Assembly (NCBI RefSeq): GCF_029590555.1
Contig: NZ_CP081001.1
Span: 2,604,001-2,668,000, forward strand
Reading direction: 5' to 3'
Source: Sphingobium sp. V4
Lineage (GTDB): Bacteria > Pseudomonadota > Alphaproteobacteria > Sphingomonadales > Sphingomonadaceae
DNA length: 64,000 nucleotides
Made by a program: the position numbers and the translations under genes. Shown here piece by piece: positions 53,072 through 63,120 of the stretch (within the stretch, counting starts at the first letter, position 1; each line of letters begins with the position of its first letter). Below the pieces are notes generated by a model that saw only the letters and a program-made list of their open reading frames with translations, did no database searches and was not told the DNA's origin.

Positions 53072-54838
53072 TCAATCGGCCCAGGCGGCGTCCTCCAGAT
53101 GCAGCTCGGCGGCGGGGCGGTTGCCCCAGTCGTCGATCTTGGCCTTGCCCGCGACCCAGAGCCGCCGGTCGCGCGGCGCCCCCAATATCGCCTGGCCCAG
53201 GTCGGTTTCGGCCTGGCGGAAGGCGATGGTCTTGATCGAACGGCCATCCTCTCCGCTCATGATCGCGCGCAGGTGGCCATTGCCCACGACATCGGCCTTG
53301 ATCACGCGCATAGGCCCGGCGGCGATCAGCGGCGCGGGCCAGCCGGCGCCATAGGGCCCGCCCTGTTCGATCGCGGCGACGAAGTCGGGATTGACCCCCG
53401 CCGGCGCCAGCACCGCGTCGATCAGCAGCGCCCGGTCGTCGCGCGCCCTGGCGACGGCGGCGGACAGGCGATCATCCAGATAGTCGGCCAGCGCGTCGAT
53501 CCGGTCCGCCGCCACCGTCAGCCCGGCCGCCATGGCGTGGCCGCCGCCGGCAACCAGCAGGCCGCTGTCCTTGGCCGCCAGCACCGCCGCGCCCAGGTCC
53601 ACGCCCGAAATGGAGCGGCCCGATCCCTTGCCCACGCCCGCTTCGTCGAGCGCGATGACGATGGCGGGCCGGCCCGCCTTTTCCTTGATGCGGCCAGCGA
53701 CGATGCCGATCACGCCGGGGTGCCAGCCCTGGCCGGAGATCACCGCCACGGCGCGGTTGCCCTGGGCGGCGAGCAACGCCTCGGCCTGTTCCTGCACCGT
53801 CGATTCGATCGCTCGGCGCTCCTCATTATACTGGTCGAGCTGCGCCGCGATGCGCGCGGCTTCGGCCGGGTCTTCCGTCGTCAGCAGCCGCACGCCCAGG
53901 TCCGCCTGACCCACGCGCCCGCCCGCATTGATGCGCGGGCCAAGCGCGAAACCCAGATCATGGCACAGCGGCGCGCGGGTGAGGCGGCTGGCGTCGATCA
54001 GCGCCGCCAGCCCGATGTTGCGCCGCTTCGCCATCACCTTCAGCCCCTGCGCCACGAAGGCGCGGTTGAGGCCGCGCAGCTGCGCGACATCCGCCACGGT
54101 GCCCAGCGCGACGATGTCGAGCAGGTCCAGGATGTTCGGCTTGCCCCGGCTGGCGAACCAGCCCCTGGCATCCAGCAGCTTGAGCAGCCTGGCGCCCAGC
54201 AGAAAGGCGACGCCGACCGCCGCCAGATGGCCGTGGACGGCCGCGTCGGGATGCTCGTCCAGCCGGTTGGGGTTCACCAGCGCAAAGGCTTCGGGCAGTT
54301 GGGTCGCGCATTTATGATGGTCGACCACCACCACGTCGACGCCGGTCGCCCGCGCCATGCTCAGCGCCTCGAACGCCTGCGCCCCGCAATCGACGGTGAC
54401 GATCAGGGTTGCGCCCTCGCCCGCCAGCCGCACCAGCGCCTCGCCAGACGGGCCATAGCCTTCCATCAGGCGGTCGGGGATATAGGGCTTCGCCGCCAGG
54501 CCCAGGTCGCGCAGCAACCGGATCAGCAACGCCGCGCTGGTCGCGCCGTCGACGTCATAATCGCCGAAGATGCGGACATCCTCGCCGCGCTGCACCGCGT
54601 CGGCTAGTCGCTCGGCCGCCGCGTCCATATCCCGGAACAGGCTGGGATCAGGCATGAACTGGCGAATGGTGGGGTTGCGATGCGCTTCCACCGCGTCGCG
54701 CGGGCAGCCGCGCGCCAGCAGCAATTGCGTCACCAGATCGTCGGGCAGATAGGCTGGGTCGCGCGCGTCGGCGCCGGCGCCCCGCCAGCGCCAGGGCTGG
54801 CCCGAAATGGATCGCGAGATATTGAGCGCAAATGTCAT
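53072..54838 (-). CDS. recJ: Single-stranded-DNA-specific exonuclease RecJ
   Basis: RecJ degrades ssDNA 5'-3' in recombination and mismatch repair. The 588-aa protein has the DHH domain with FGDYDVDGATSAALL, VDCGAQAF and VVDHHKCATQLPEA. It then has RINAGGRVGQADLGVRLL, the DHHA1 domain with SGSGRSISGVDLG and GGHAMAAGLTV, and a C-terminal OB part. No Shine-Dalgarno precedes ATG 54838; a promoter ends 6 bp upstream. The tRNA-Glu gene lies 104 bp downstream. Confidence 0.95.
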   Translation of the reverse strand: MTFALNISRSISGQPWRWRGAGADARDPAYLPDDLVTQLLLARGCPRDAVEAHRNPTIRQFMPDPSLFRDMDAAAERLADAVQRGEDVRIFGDYDVDGATSAALLIRLLRDLGLAAKPYIPDRLMEGYGPSGEALVRLAGEGATLIVTVDCGAQAFEALSMARATGVDVVVVDHHKCATQLPEAFALVNPNRLDEHPDAAVHGHLAAVGVAFLLGARLLKLLDARGWFASRGKPNILDLLDIVALGTVADVAQLRGLNRAFVAQGLKVMAKRRNIGLAALIDASRLTRAPLCHDLGFALGPRINAGGRVGQADLGVRLLTTEDPAEAARIAAQLDQYNEERRAIESTVQEQAEALLAAQGNRAVAVISGQGWHPGVIGIVAGRIKEKAGRPAIVIALDEAGVGKGSGRSISGVDLGAAVLAAKDSGLLVAGGGHAMAAGLTVAADRIDALADYLDDRLSAAVARARDDRALLIDAVLAPAGVNPDFVAAIEQGGPYGAGWPAPLIAAGPMRVIKADVVGNGHLRAIMSGEDGRSIKTIAFRQAETDLGQAILGAPRDRRLWVAGKAKIDDWGNRPAAELHLEDAAWAD

Positions 54839-54844
54839 GCACCG

Positions 54845-54873
54845 GCTCTAGACGCTGGCGCGCGCGGAGGGAA
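54845..54873 (-). promoter_or_regulatory. Candidate leaderless promoter of recJ
   Basis: On the minus strand, TTCCCT (54873-54868), a 17-bp spacer and TAGAGC (54850-54845) are followed by 6 bp and the recJ ATG. Confidence 0.4.
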
Positions 54874-54988
54874 GCATCCGCCCGCCGCGGCAAATCCCCT
54901 TCCGGCGGGAACCGCCGCAACCCCTTGAGCGTATTGCCAGTTTGCGAGCCTTCTATATGGCTGGCGGCGAAAGGGGCTTCGCAACCAT

Positions 54989-57097
54989 ATGAGCAGACGG
55001 CAGGCACATCATGTCCGGCGCATGTTGAGCCTGATCCTCCTGACGGGCTCGCCCCTGCCGCTGGTCGCGCAGACACCGCCCGCCCCATCCCCGCCGGCCC
55101 AATCCGAACCCGAAGAGCCGATCCTGCCCGACGACCAGTTCGAGGCGCGCCTGCCCGGCGTCGAAGGCGCCGACCCGAACGCCCCGCTGCCCTCGATCGA
55201 TAGCTGGATCGACCAGCAGATGCCGCAGGCCTCGACCGCGCCCGCTGACCTGCCTCCGGCGACCGAGCCGGCCGAGGAACGGGAACTGGCCCAGCCGCTG
55301 CCGCCGCTCGACAGCGTCACCGTGCCGGCCAATGCGGCGGCGAATGACGATCCCGCCGCCAAATTGCCCGACATCCGCTACGCGACCAGCATCGAGGGCT
55401 TCGGCAAGACCGGGCTGGGCGACGAGTTTCGCGCCGAATCCGCGCTGATCGACGGCGATGGCAAGGCCGACACCGCCGCCATGGTCCAGGCGCGGGCGCA
55501 AGAGGACGAGAAGCTGGCGGTGCGCCTGCTCCAGTCGGAAGGCTATTATGACGCGACCGCGCTCGCCAGCCTCGACCAGACGGGCGACGGCACGCTCAAG
55601 GCGGTGATCTCCGTCACGCCGGGCCAGCGCTACCGGATCGGCGACATCGTCGTCACCGCAACCCCCACCGTCCCGCCGACGCTGGTGCGCGACAGCCTGC
55701 CGCTCCAGACCGGCGACCCCATCATCGCCGCCAATGTCGAGGGCGCGGAAGCCAATGTCGCGCTTAAACTGCCCGAAAATGGCTATCCCTTCGCGACAGT
55801 GGGCCAGCGCGACATATTGCTCGATCCCGCGACGGTGACCGGCGCCTATACGCTCCCGGTGGAGGTCGGCCCGCGCGGCAGCTTCCGCCGGATCACCACC
55901 AGCGGCGCGAAACAGGCGTTCGGCGCCGACCATATGGAGGTGATCCGCCGCTACCGGCCCGGCGACCTCTATGACAGCCGCAAGGTCGATGATCTGCGCA
56001 AGGCGCTGGTCGCGACCGGCCTGTTCGCCAGCGTCGCGGTCGATCCGGTCCGCACCAACGAAGCCGCGCCGGACGGCACCGAATATGTCGACCTCCATGT
56101 CGAGCAGGAGGCCGGGCCGCCCCGCACCCTTGCGGGCGAAGCAGGCTATGGCACCGGCCAGGGCTTCCGCGCCGAAGGGACATGGACCCATCGCAATCTG
56201 TTCCCGCCCGAAGGCGCGCTGATCCTGGGCGCGGTCGCGGGCACGCAGGAGCAGGGCGCGTCGGCGACCTTCCGCCGCTCCAACGCGGGCAAGCGCGACA
56301 AGACATTCCAGACCGGCATCACGCTCAACCACCAGAATTACGACGCCTATGAAGCCTATACAGCAGGCCTCAACATCGGCTGGTCGCGCCAGTCGACGCC
56401 GATCTTCCAGAAACGCTGGACCTACAGCTATGGCGCGGAAATATTGCTGACCAACGAACAGGTCGTGACCGATCTGCTGACGGCGGACAAAACGCGGCGG
56501 ACCTATTTCATCGGCGCACTGCCGGTGCAGGTGGGCTATGACCGCTCCAACGACCTGCTCAACCCCACCAGCGGCTTCCGCGCCAGCCTGCGCGTATCGC
56601 CGGAAGGATCGTTGCAGGGCAATTTCTCGCCCTATGTGCGCAGCACCTTCGACCTCAGCGGCTATTATCCCGTGTCCGACAGCCTGGTGATCGCGGCGCG
56701 CACGCGGCTCGGCACGATCAACGGCGTGGACCGCGACGATGTCGCCCCGTCGCGGCGCATCTATGCCGGCGGCGGCGGATCGGTGCGCGGGTTCGGCTAT
56801 CAGGAACTGGGGCCTAAGGATGTCAACGCCGACCCGATCGGCGGCCGGTCGGTCAATGAATTCGCGGTCGAGGGCCGCTATCGCTTCGGCAATTATGGCG
56901 TCGTCGCCTTCGTCGATGCGGGGCAGGTCTATGAAAGCCAGATCCCGCAATTTTCCGACATGCGCTATGGCGTCGGGCTGGGCGGCCGCTTCTACACCAA
57001 TTTCGGACCCTTCCGCGCCGACATCGCCATGCCGATCAACCGGCAACCGGGCGAATCCAAATTCGCGCTCTATATCGGCATCGGACAGGCCTTCTGA
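54989..57097 (+). CDS. tamA: Outer-membrane translocation/assembly protein TamA (BamA/TamA superfamily)
   Basis: TamA is the outer-membrane Omp85 part of the translocation and assembly module. The 702-aa protein has a signal peptide (about 1-28), an acidic Pro-rich segment, and POTRA-like repeats (about 130-390, including QRYRIGDIVVTA and GSFRRITTSGAKQAF). The C-terminal 16-stranded barrel has the RGFGYQELGP segment in the strand-6 loop and ends GIGQAF. The stop overlaps the tamB start by 1 bp. Confidence 0.93.
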   Translation: MSRRQAHHVRRMLSLILLTGSPLPLVAQTPPAPSPPAQSEPEEPILPDDQFEARLPGVEGADPNAPLPSIDSWIDQQMPQASTAPADLPPATEPAEERELAQPLPPLDSVTVPANAAANDDPAAKLPDIRYATSIEGFGKTGLGDEFRAESALIDGDGKADTAAMVQARAQEDEKLAVRLLQSEGYYDATALASLDQTGDGTLKAVISVTPGQRYRIGDIVVTATPTVPPTLVRDSLPLQTGDPIIAANVEGAEANVALKLPENGYPFATVGQRDILLDPATVTGAYTLPVEVGPRGSFRRITTSGAKQAFGADHMEVIRRYRPGDLYDSRKVDDLRKALVATGLFASVAVDPVRTNEAAPDGTEYVDLHVEQEAGPPRTLAGEAGYGTGQGFRAEGTWTHRNLFPPEGALILGAVAGTQEQGASATFRRSNAGKRDKTFQTGITLNHQNYDAYEAYTAGLNIGWSRQSTPIFQKRWTYSYGAEILLTNEQVVTDLLTADKTRRTYFIGALPVQVGYDRSNDLLNPTSGFRASLRVSPEGSLQGNFSPYVRSTFDLSGYYPVSDSLVIAARTRLGTINGVDRDDVAPSRRIYAGGGGSVRGFGYQELGPKDVNADPIGGRSVNEFAVEGRYRFGNYGVVAFVDAGQVYESQIPQFSDMRYGVGLGGRFYTNFGPFRADIAMPINRQPGESKFALYIGIGQAF

Positions 57098-60000
57098 TGG
57101 CGCAGGACGACACCCCTCCCCCCGCTTCCGACACCGTGGTGATCCGCGAGAAGCGCCCGCTGTGGCAGAAGATCGCGTTGGGCGCCGTGGGACTGGTCGT
57201 ATCGCTTGTGGTGCTGGTGGCGGGCCTGCTGTTCGGCCTCGACACCCAGCCCGGCAAGCGTTTCCTGATCCGCCAGATCGCGGCGCTCCAGCTCGAATCG
57301 GGGATGAACATCGAGGTCGGCCGGATCGACGGGTCGATCTACAGCGACATGGTGATCCACGACCTCGTGCTGCGCGACCCCAAGGGCGTGTTCGCGGTCA
57401 GCCCGCAGGTGCATGTCGTCTGGCGGCCCTTCCGCTACGTCAACAACCACATCTCGGTCAGCCTGCTGGAAACGCCGCTGGTCGTGCTGGCGCGTAGTCC
57501 GCAGTTCAATGTGGTGGAGAGCGATCCCAACGCGCCGATCCTGCCGGACCTCGACATCGACGTCGACCGCATGAAGATCGGCAAGTTCGTCCTTGCAAAG
57601 CCCGTGATCGGCCAGAAGCGCGCCATCGCGATCGACGGCGTCACCCATATTTCGGACGGCCGCGCCATCCTGTCCGCCGACGCCGTGGTCGACAGCGGCG
57701 ACCGGTTGCAAGCCCGGCTGGACGCGGTGCCCGCGCAGAATCGCCTGGCCATGAGCGGCACCTTGACCGCGCCCAAGGGCGGGGTGATCGCCGCCATGTC
57801 GGGCCTGACCGACGGGTTCAGCGCCACGCTGGACGGCAAGGGCAGCTGGCAGGCGTGGGATGGCCGCATCGTCGCGACATCGCCCAGGGGTGAGCTGGCG
57901 AACATCGCGCTCGCCGCGCGCGACGGCAATTTCACGGCGAAAGGCCCGGTCCGCCCCGGTCTTGTCCTTGCCGGCACGGTCGACCGCCTGACCGCGCCGC
58001 AACTGGACGTCGACCTGTTCGCCGGTCTCAACGAGCGGCGCGTGAACCTGAAAGGCACGCTGCGTTCGCCCGCCATGGCCGCCGACGCGCAGGGGCTGAT
58101 CGACCTTGGCAAGAGTCAGTTCAGCGCCTTGAAGATCAACGCCGCGCTGCTGACGCCCGGCGCGATCATGGAGAAGGTGAAGGGCAATGACGTGCGCGCC
58201 TCCGTCATCCTCGACGGCCCAATGGCGACGCCCTTCATCGATTATGACATCAGCGCGAAAAGCATCGCCTTCGACGCGACCGGCATCGAAAATCTGAAAG
58301 CCAGCGGCCGGGCGGTGATCGACGCGGACCGCATCCGCATCCCGGTGAACGCCACCGCGACCCGCGTGACGGGCCTCAATGCGGCGGCGGGCGGCCTGCT
58401 CCGCAATCTCCGCGTGAAGGGCGACTTCGCCTATGCGGCGGGCAAGCTCATCAGCGACAATCTGAAGATCGACAGCGACAAGATCGACGCCACCGCCATC
58501 GTCCTGGCCGACATCGACAACGCCCTCTATCGCGGCGCGCTGAAAGGGCGGGTCAACGACTACCGGATCGACGGCGTAGGCATCGTCAACCTCAACACCG
58601 ACGTCGAACTGATCCCCGGACCCAAGGGCGGATTCGGCCTTGGCGGGCGCTTTGGCGTGCGAACGGCGCGTTGGGACAATGCCTCGGTCCGCGATTTCCT
58701 CGGCGGCAATGCGGTCATGTCCGGCCGCATCGGGATGACGCCGGAAGGCAAGTTCACGCTCGCCAGCCTCAAGGGCGCCGCGCCCAACTTCACCATTCAC
58801 AGCGGCTCGGGCAGCTATGACACGGACGGGCAGGTCGCCTTCGACGCCACGGCGTCCTCCCGCCAATATGGCCCGCTGGCGCTCACCGTGCGCGGCACGA
58901 TGGAGCGGCCGCAAGCGGTGTTGCGCGCGGCGCGGCCCAATGTCGGCGTGCAGCTGACCGACGTGGTCGCAAAGCTGAACGGCGAGGCGGCGGGCTACCG
59001 GCTCGAAGCGACCGGCGGATCGCCCTATGGTCCCTTCTTCGCCAATCTGCTGATCCGCACCGCAAGAGGGCCGCTGACCATCGACGTGACGAAGGCGCGC
59101 TTCGCCGGGGTCGACATGAACGGCCGCATCCAGCAGAGCGCCGCCGGTCCCTATACCGGGCAGCTGGCGATGAACGGCTCCGGCATCACCGGGGCGGTCC
59201 GGCTGGCGGCGGTGGGCAAGGTGCAGGGCGTGGACGTCAACGCCACCGCCAGCAACGCGAAGCTGCCGGGTGCGGCCGATATCGTCATCGGCCGCGCGAT
59301 CGTGAACGCCTCCATGCTGCTGACCGATCAGCCGCAGATCAGGGCCGATGCCCAGATCGCCAACGCCGCCTATGGCGCCTATGTGGTGCGAAAGGCGCGG
59401 GCGCGGGTCGACTATCAGGGCGGGCGTGGCCGCGCCCAGCTGGTCGCCGACGGCTCCAGCGGCGTGCCCTTCTCGATCGCCGCCAATGCCGCGCTGCGTC
59501 CGACCCTCTATGCCGTGGCGTTGCAGGGTAAGGCCGCCAATATCGACTTCAAACTGGCCCAGCCCGCCATCATCCGCGTCGAACAGGCCGGCTACCGCCT
59601 CGACCCCGCAACCCTCGTGCTGCCGCAGGGCAAGGTCGATCTCGCCGGCCGCTTCGGCGACACGACCAGCGCGCAGGCGCGGTTCAAGGATTTCGACCTC
59701 GCCATCGCCAACATCGCCGCGCCGGGCCTCGGCATCGGCGGGCGCGCGACCGGCACGCTCGACTATCGACAGACCGGCAACGCCTTCCCGACCGCGACCA
59801 CGCGCCTCGCGATCCGCGACTTCCGCCGATCCAGCCTGACCGCCGTGTCCGACCCGGTGTCGATGAGCGTCGAGGGCAAGCTGTCCCCGGCGGGCGGCGA
59901 CCTGCGCGGCCTGATCCGCGAGGGCGACACGATGCTCGGCCGGTTCGTCGCCACGCTGGCCCCTCCGGGCGCGGGCGCGACCTGGGCCGGGCAGTTGCAG

Positions 60001-61308
60001 AACGCCCCGCTCGGCGGCGGCATCCGCTATGCCGGGCCGGCCGACGTGCTCTTCTCCTTCGCCGGCCTCGCCGACCAGCAGCTGACGGGCGGGCTCGCCG
60101 TCGCCGCCGACTTCAGCGGGCGGTTGAGCGATCCGCGCCTCAACGGCGTGGTCCGCGCCAATGCCCTCACCTATGAAAATGAAACGTTCGGCACCCGCCT
60201 GACGCGGATGAAGCTGGATGGCCGCTTCACCAACGATCATCTGGAAATCCGCGACTTCTCCGGCCGCGCCGGGGACGGCACGGTGCAGGCCTCGGGCAAT
60301 GTCGGGCTGGCGGCGGACAGCGGCTTCCCGATGGACATCGCCGTGAAGCTCGACCGCGCCCGCCTCGCCCGCAGCGAGGCGATCACCAGCGTGGTCAGCG
60401 GCACGCTCAACATCACCAACAGCGCCGCAAGTGGCGGCCTCATCCGGGGCGACCTGTCGCTGCCGGAAACCCGCTATCGCGTCGCCTGGCAGGGTGGCAC
60501 CGAAATCCGCCAGCTGACCGGCGTCCGCCGCAAGGGCGCGGGCGGCGACGCGCTCGACCAGCGACTCGCCGCGCGGCAGGCCGCCGCCAGGCCCGCCGAC
60601 TGGAAGCTCGACATTCGCGTGCGCGCCGACAATGAAATCTACGTGACCGGCATGGGCCTCGATTCCGAATGGAAGACCAACATGCGAGTCACCGGCACCA
60701 CCGCAGCCCCACGTGTGGTCGGCAAGATCGAGGTGATCCGCGGCCGCTACAGCTTCTCGGGCCACCAGTTCGACCTGTCGCAGGGCGTCATCAGCTTCAA
60801 CGGGCCGATGATGAACCCCACGCTGGCGATCAAGGCGGAAACCCGGATCGACACGGTTACGGCGGGAATCCAGGTCGCCGGCAGCGCGCAGCAGCCCGAC
60901 ATCAGCTTCATCTCCACGCCCACCCTGCCGCAGGACGAAATCCTCGCCCGCATCCTGTTCGGCGACAATGTCGCCAACCTGTCTGCGACCCAGGCGATCC
61001 AGCTGGCGGCGGCCCTCAACGGCCTGCGCGGCGGCAGCGGCGGCCTCAATCCGATGGGCAAACTGCAAGGCGCGTCGGGCCTCGACCGGATCGGCATCGT
61101 CGGCGGCGACGAGGCGACGGGGCGCGGCACCAGCCTCGCGGTCGGCCAGCATATCTCCAACAATATCTATGTGGAGGTCATCACCGACTCCAAGGGCTTC
61201 ACCGCCACCCAGCTGGAAATCGCCCTGTCCAAGACGCTCAGTCTGCTGTCGAAGACCGGCACCAATGCGGGGTCGTCGGCGAATCTGCGCTATTCGAAGG
61301 ATTATTGA
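57097..61308 (+). CDS. tamB: Translocation/assembly module protein TamB (DUF490)
   Basis: TamB is an inner-membrane-anchored periplasmic protein that partners TamA; AsmA-like members are implicated in outer-membrane protein or lipid transfer. The 1403-aa product has one N-terminal TM (about 22-46), long repetitive beta-helical sequence, and the C-terminal DUF490 region with GQFDLSQGVISFNGPMMNPTLAI (as FSGHQFDLSQGVISFNGP), LPQDEILARILFG and NIYVEVITDSKGFTATQLEI. Length fits (1250-1500). It is translationally coupled to tamA. Confidence 0.94.
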   Translation: MAQDDTPPPASDTVVIREKRPLWQKIALGAVGLVVSLVVLVAGLLFGLDTQPGKRFLIRQIAALQLESGMNIEVGRIDGSIYSDMVIHDLVLRDPKGVFAVSPQVHVVWRPFRYVNNHISVSLLETPLVVLARSPQFNVVESDPNAPILPDLDIDVDRMKIGKFVLAKPVIGQKRAIAIDGVTHISDGRAILSADAVVDSGDRLQARLDAVPAQNRLAMSGTLTAPKGGVIAAMSGLTDGFSATLDGKGSWQAWDGRIVATSPRGELANIALAARDGNFTAKGPVRPGLVLAGTVDRLTAPQLDVDLFAGLNERRVNLKGTLRSPAMAADAQGLIDLGKSQFSALKINAALLTPGAIMEKVKGNDVRASVILDGPMATPFIDYDISAKSIAFDATGIENLKASGRAVIDADRIRIPVNATATRVTGLNAAAGGLLRNLRVKGDFAYAAGKLISDNLKIDSDKIDATAIVLADIDNALYRGALKGRVNDYRIDGVGIVNLNTDVELIPGPKGGFGLGGRFGVRTARWDNASVRDFLGGNAVMSGRIGMTPEGKFTLASLKGAAPNFTIHSGSGSYDTDGQVAFDATASSRQYGPLALTVRGTMERPQAVLRAARPNVGVQLTDVVAKLNGEAAGYRLEATGGSPYGPFFANLLIRTARGPLTIDVTKARFAGVDMNGRIQQSAAGPYTGQLAMNGSGITGAVRLAAVGKVQGVDVNATASNAKLPGAADIVIGRAIVNASMLLTDQPQIRADAQIANAAYGAYVVRKARARVDYQGGRGRAQLVADGSSGVPFSIAANAALRPTLYAVALQGKAANIDFKLAQPAIIRVEQAGYRLDPATLVLPQGKVDLAGRFGDTTSAQARFKDFDLAIANIAAPGLGIGGRATGTLDYRQTGNAFPTATTRLAIRDFRRSSLTAVSDPVSMSVEGKLSPAGGDLRGLIREGDTMLGRFVATLAPPGAGATWAGQLQNAPLGGGIRYAGPADVLFSFAGLADQQLTGGLAVAADFSGRLSDPRLNGVVRANALTYENETFGTRLTRMKLDGRFTNDHLEIRDFSGRAGDGTVQASGNVGLAADSGFPMDIAVKLDRARLARSEAITSVVSGTLNITNSAASGGLIRGDLSLPETRYRVAWQGGTEIRQLTGVRRKGAGGDALDQRLAARQAAARPADWKLDIRVRADNEIYVTGMGLDSEWKTNMRVTGTTAAPRVVGKIEVIRGRYSFSGHQFDLSQGVISFNGPMMNPTLAIKAETRIDTVTAGIQVAGSAQQPDISFISTPTLPQDEILARILFGDNVANLSATQAIQLAAALNGLRGGSGGLNPMGKLQGASGLDRIGIVGGDEATGRGTSLAVGQHISNNIYVEVITDSKGFTATQLEIALSKTLSLLSKTGTNAGSSANLRYSKDY

Positions 61309-61318
61309 TCCGTCGCGC

Positions 61319-61912
61319 TCACCGGCGCAGCAGGAACACCGCATGTTCGGCAAACAGGTTCGCATTGGCGTGGGTGGTTTCCCGGTCGCCCTTCAGGAAC
61401 CACTGCCCGTCGATATGCCAGCCGCGCTCCTTCACCAGCGCGCGGAAATCGTCGACCGTCACATGGTGGATGTTGAGCGTGTCATACCAGGTATCGGGCA
61501 GCAGCCGCGTCACCGGCATCCGCCCGCCCCACATCAGCGACAGCCGCCCCCGCCAATGCGCGAAATTGGGGAAGGACACGAATGCCTGCCCCCCGATGCG
61601 CAGCAATTCCTCCACCACCTTGTCCGGCCGCCGCGTCGTCTGGAGCGTCTGGCTCAATATCGCATAGTCGAAACTGGCGTCGGGATAGTAGATGAGGTCG
61701 GTGTCCGCGTCGCCCTGCACCACGGACAGCCCGCGCCCCACGGCGGCGGCGACGTTGGACCCGTCAATCTCCAGCCCGCGCGCGTCGACCTGCGCCCGGT
61801 CGCGCAGCACCGCCATCAGCGCGCCGTCGCCACAGCCCACGTCAAGCACGCGCGCGCCCGGCCGCACCGTCCGCGCGATCAGGGCCAGGTCCGGCCTTAG
61901 CGTCTCGCTCAT
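61319..61912 (-). CDS. metW: Methionine biosynthesis protein MetW
   Basis: MetW is a SAM-methyltransferase-like partner of MetX in homoserine acylation. The 197-aa protein shows [18 protein letters not shown] (SAM fold), the [42 protein letters not shown] stretch (the MetW signature, quoted in part), [13 protein letters not shown] and [15 protein letters not shown] 61912 overlaps the metX stop by 4 bp. It converges on tamB 10 bp away. Confidence 0.95.
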   Translation of the reverse strand: MSETLRPDLALIARTVRPGARVLDVGCGDGALMAVLRDRAQVDARGLEIDGSNVAAAVGRGLSVVQGDADTDLIYYPDASFDYAILSQTLQTTRRPDKVVEELLRIGGQAFVSFPNFAHWRGRLSLMWGGRMPVTRLLPDTWYDTLNIHHVTVDDFRALVKERGWHIDGQWFLKGDRETTHANANLFAEHAVFLLRR

Positions 61913-63045
61913 GCCCGCCCGCCCCGCAGGAATCCGTCGACCACCCGGTTGAGTTCGGGACATTCCAGCAGGAAGGCGTCATGGCCGAACGGGCTGGACA
62001 GTTCGACGAAGCTGGCCTGCGCGCCGCTGGCGTTCAGCGCATGGACGATGATCCGCGATTCCGCCGTGGGATAAAGCCAGTCGGTGTCGAAGCTCACCAG
62101 GCAGAAACGCGCCTTGCTCGCGGAGAAGGCCCGCGCCAGCGACCCGCCATGATCCTCGGCAATGTCATAATAGTCCATGGCGCGGGTGATGTAGAGATAG
62201 GAGTTCGCGTCGAACCGCTCGACGAAGCTCAGCCCCTGGTGGCGCAGATAGCTTTCCACCTGGAAATCCGCGTCGAAGCCAAAGGTCTTGGCATCCCGCC
62301 CCTGCAAGCGCCGCCCGAATTTCTCCGTTAGCCCTGCTTCGGACAGATAGGTGATGTGCGCCGCCATGCGCGCCACCGCCAGGCCCGCGCTCGGCACCTG
62401 TCCGTCGGCATAATAGTCGCCACCGCGCCAGTTGGGATCGGCCATGATCGCCTGCCGCCCGACCTCGTGAAAGGCGATATTCTGCGCGCTGTGCCGCGCC
62501 GTGGAGGCGATGACGACACAGCTTTCGACCCGCTCGGGGAAGAGCGTGGGCCAGGTCAGCGCCTGCATCCCGCCCATCGACCCGCCGATGACGGCGGAGA
62601 GGCGATCGACGCCCAGATGATCGAGCAGCGCGGCTTGCGCCCGCACCATGTCGGCGATGGTCAGCACCGGGAAGCGCATGGCGTGCGGCTCGCCGGTCAC
62701 AGGATCGACGCTCGCCGGCCCGGACGATCCCATGCAGCTGCCGATGACGTTCGAACAGACGATGAAATGGCGCGCCGGATCGACCGGCCTGCCCTCGCCC
62801 ACCAGCCGCCACCACCATCCGGGCTTGCCGGTGACGGGATGGTCGGACGCCACATATTGGTCGCCGGTCAGCGCATGGCAGATCAGGATGGCGTTGGACT
62901 TGTCCGCATTCATCGCGCCATAGGTTTCATAGGCGATGTCGACCGGACCCAGGCTCGCGCCGCTCGACAGGCGCAATGGTCCGGTCAGGCGGGCCTGCCG
63001 ACGCAGGCCGAAACGGCTGTCTTCGCTCAAGGGGACGCTGGCCAT
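61909..63045 (-). CDS. metX: Homoserine O-acyltransferase MetX
   Basis: MetX acylates homoserine (acetyl-CoA in most members, succinyl-CoA in some) as the first step of methionine synthesis. The 378-aa alpha/beta hydrolase has [26 protein letters not shown], the nucleophile Ser in [10 protein letters not shown], and the catalytic DTDWLYP and GHDAFLLE blocks at the C-terminus. The acyl donor cannot be told by eye. It forms an operon with metW. Confidence 0.95.
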   Translation of the reverse strand: MASVPLSEDSRFGLRRQARLTGPLRLSSGASLGPVDIAYETYGAMNADKSNAILICHALTGDQYVASDHPVTGKPGWWWRLVGEGRPVDPARHFIVCSNVIGSCMGSSGPASVDPVTGEPHAMRFPVLTIADMVRAQAALLDHLGVDRLSAVIGGSMGGMQALTWPTLFPERVESCVVIASTARHSAQNIAFHEVGRQAIMADPNWRGGDYYADGQVPSAGLAVARMAAHITYLSEAGLTEKFGRRLQGRDAKTFGFDADFQVESYLRHQGLSFVERFDANSYLYITRAMDYYDIAEDHGGSLARAFSASKARFCLVSFDTDWLYPTAESRIIVHALNASGAQASFVELSSPFGHDAFLLECPELNRVVDGFLRGGRA

Positions 63046-63054
63046 GGTGGAGCG

Positions 63055-63083
63055 GGGCTAGGACCGCTGTCCCGCTCTGTCAA
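63055..63083 (-). promoter_or_regulatory. Candidate promoter of metXW
   Basis: On the minus strand, TTGACA (63083-63078), a perfect -35, a 17-bp spacer and a weak TAGCCC (63060-63055) are followed by 9 bp and the metX ATG. Confidence 0.4.
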
Positions 63084-63120
63084 TCTGGCGCATCAGCGGC
63101 ATCGTCCCTAGATGGGCGGC

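Noticed and set aside
57070..61365. 1431-aa minus-strand ORF opposite tamB
   Set aside because: Entirely antisense to a well-supported TamB; repetitive His/Arg/Asp composition of a shadow frame.
63109..63120. Leaderless promoter at the 2-hydroxyacid dehydrogenase
   Set aside because: TAGATG-GGCGGC-ATG fits the pattern, but no -35 hexamer is found 16-18 bp upstream.
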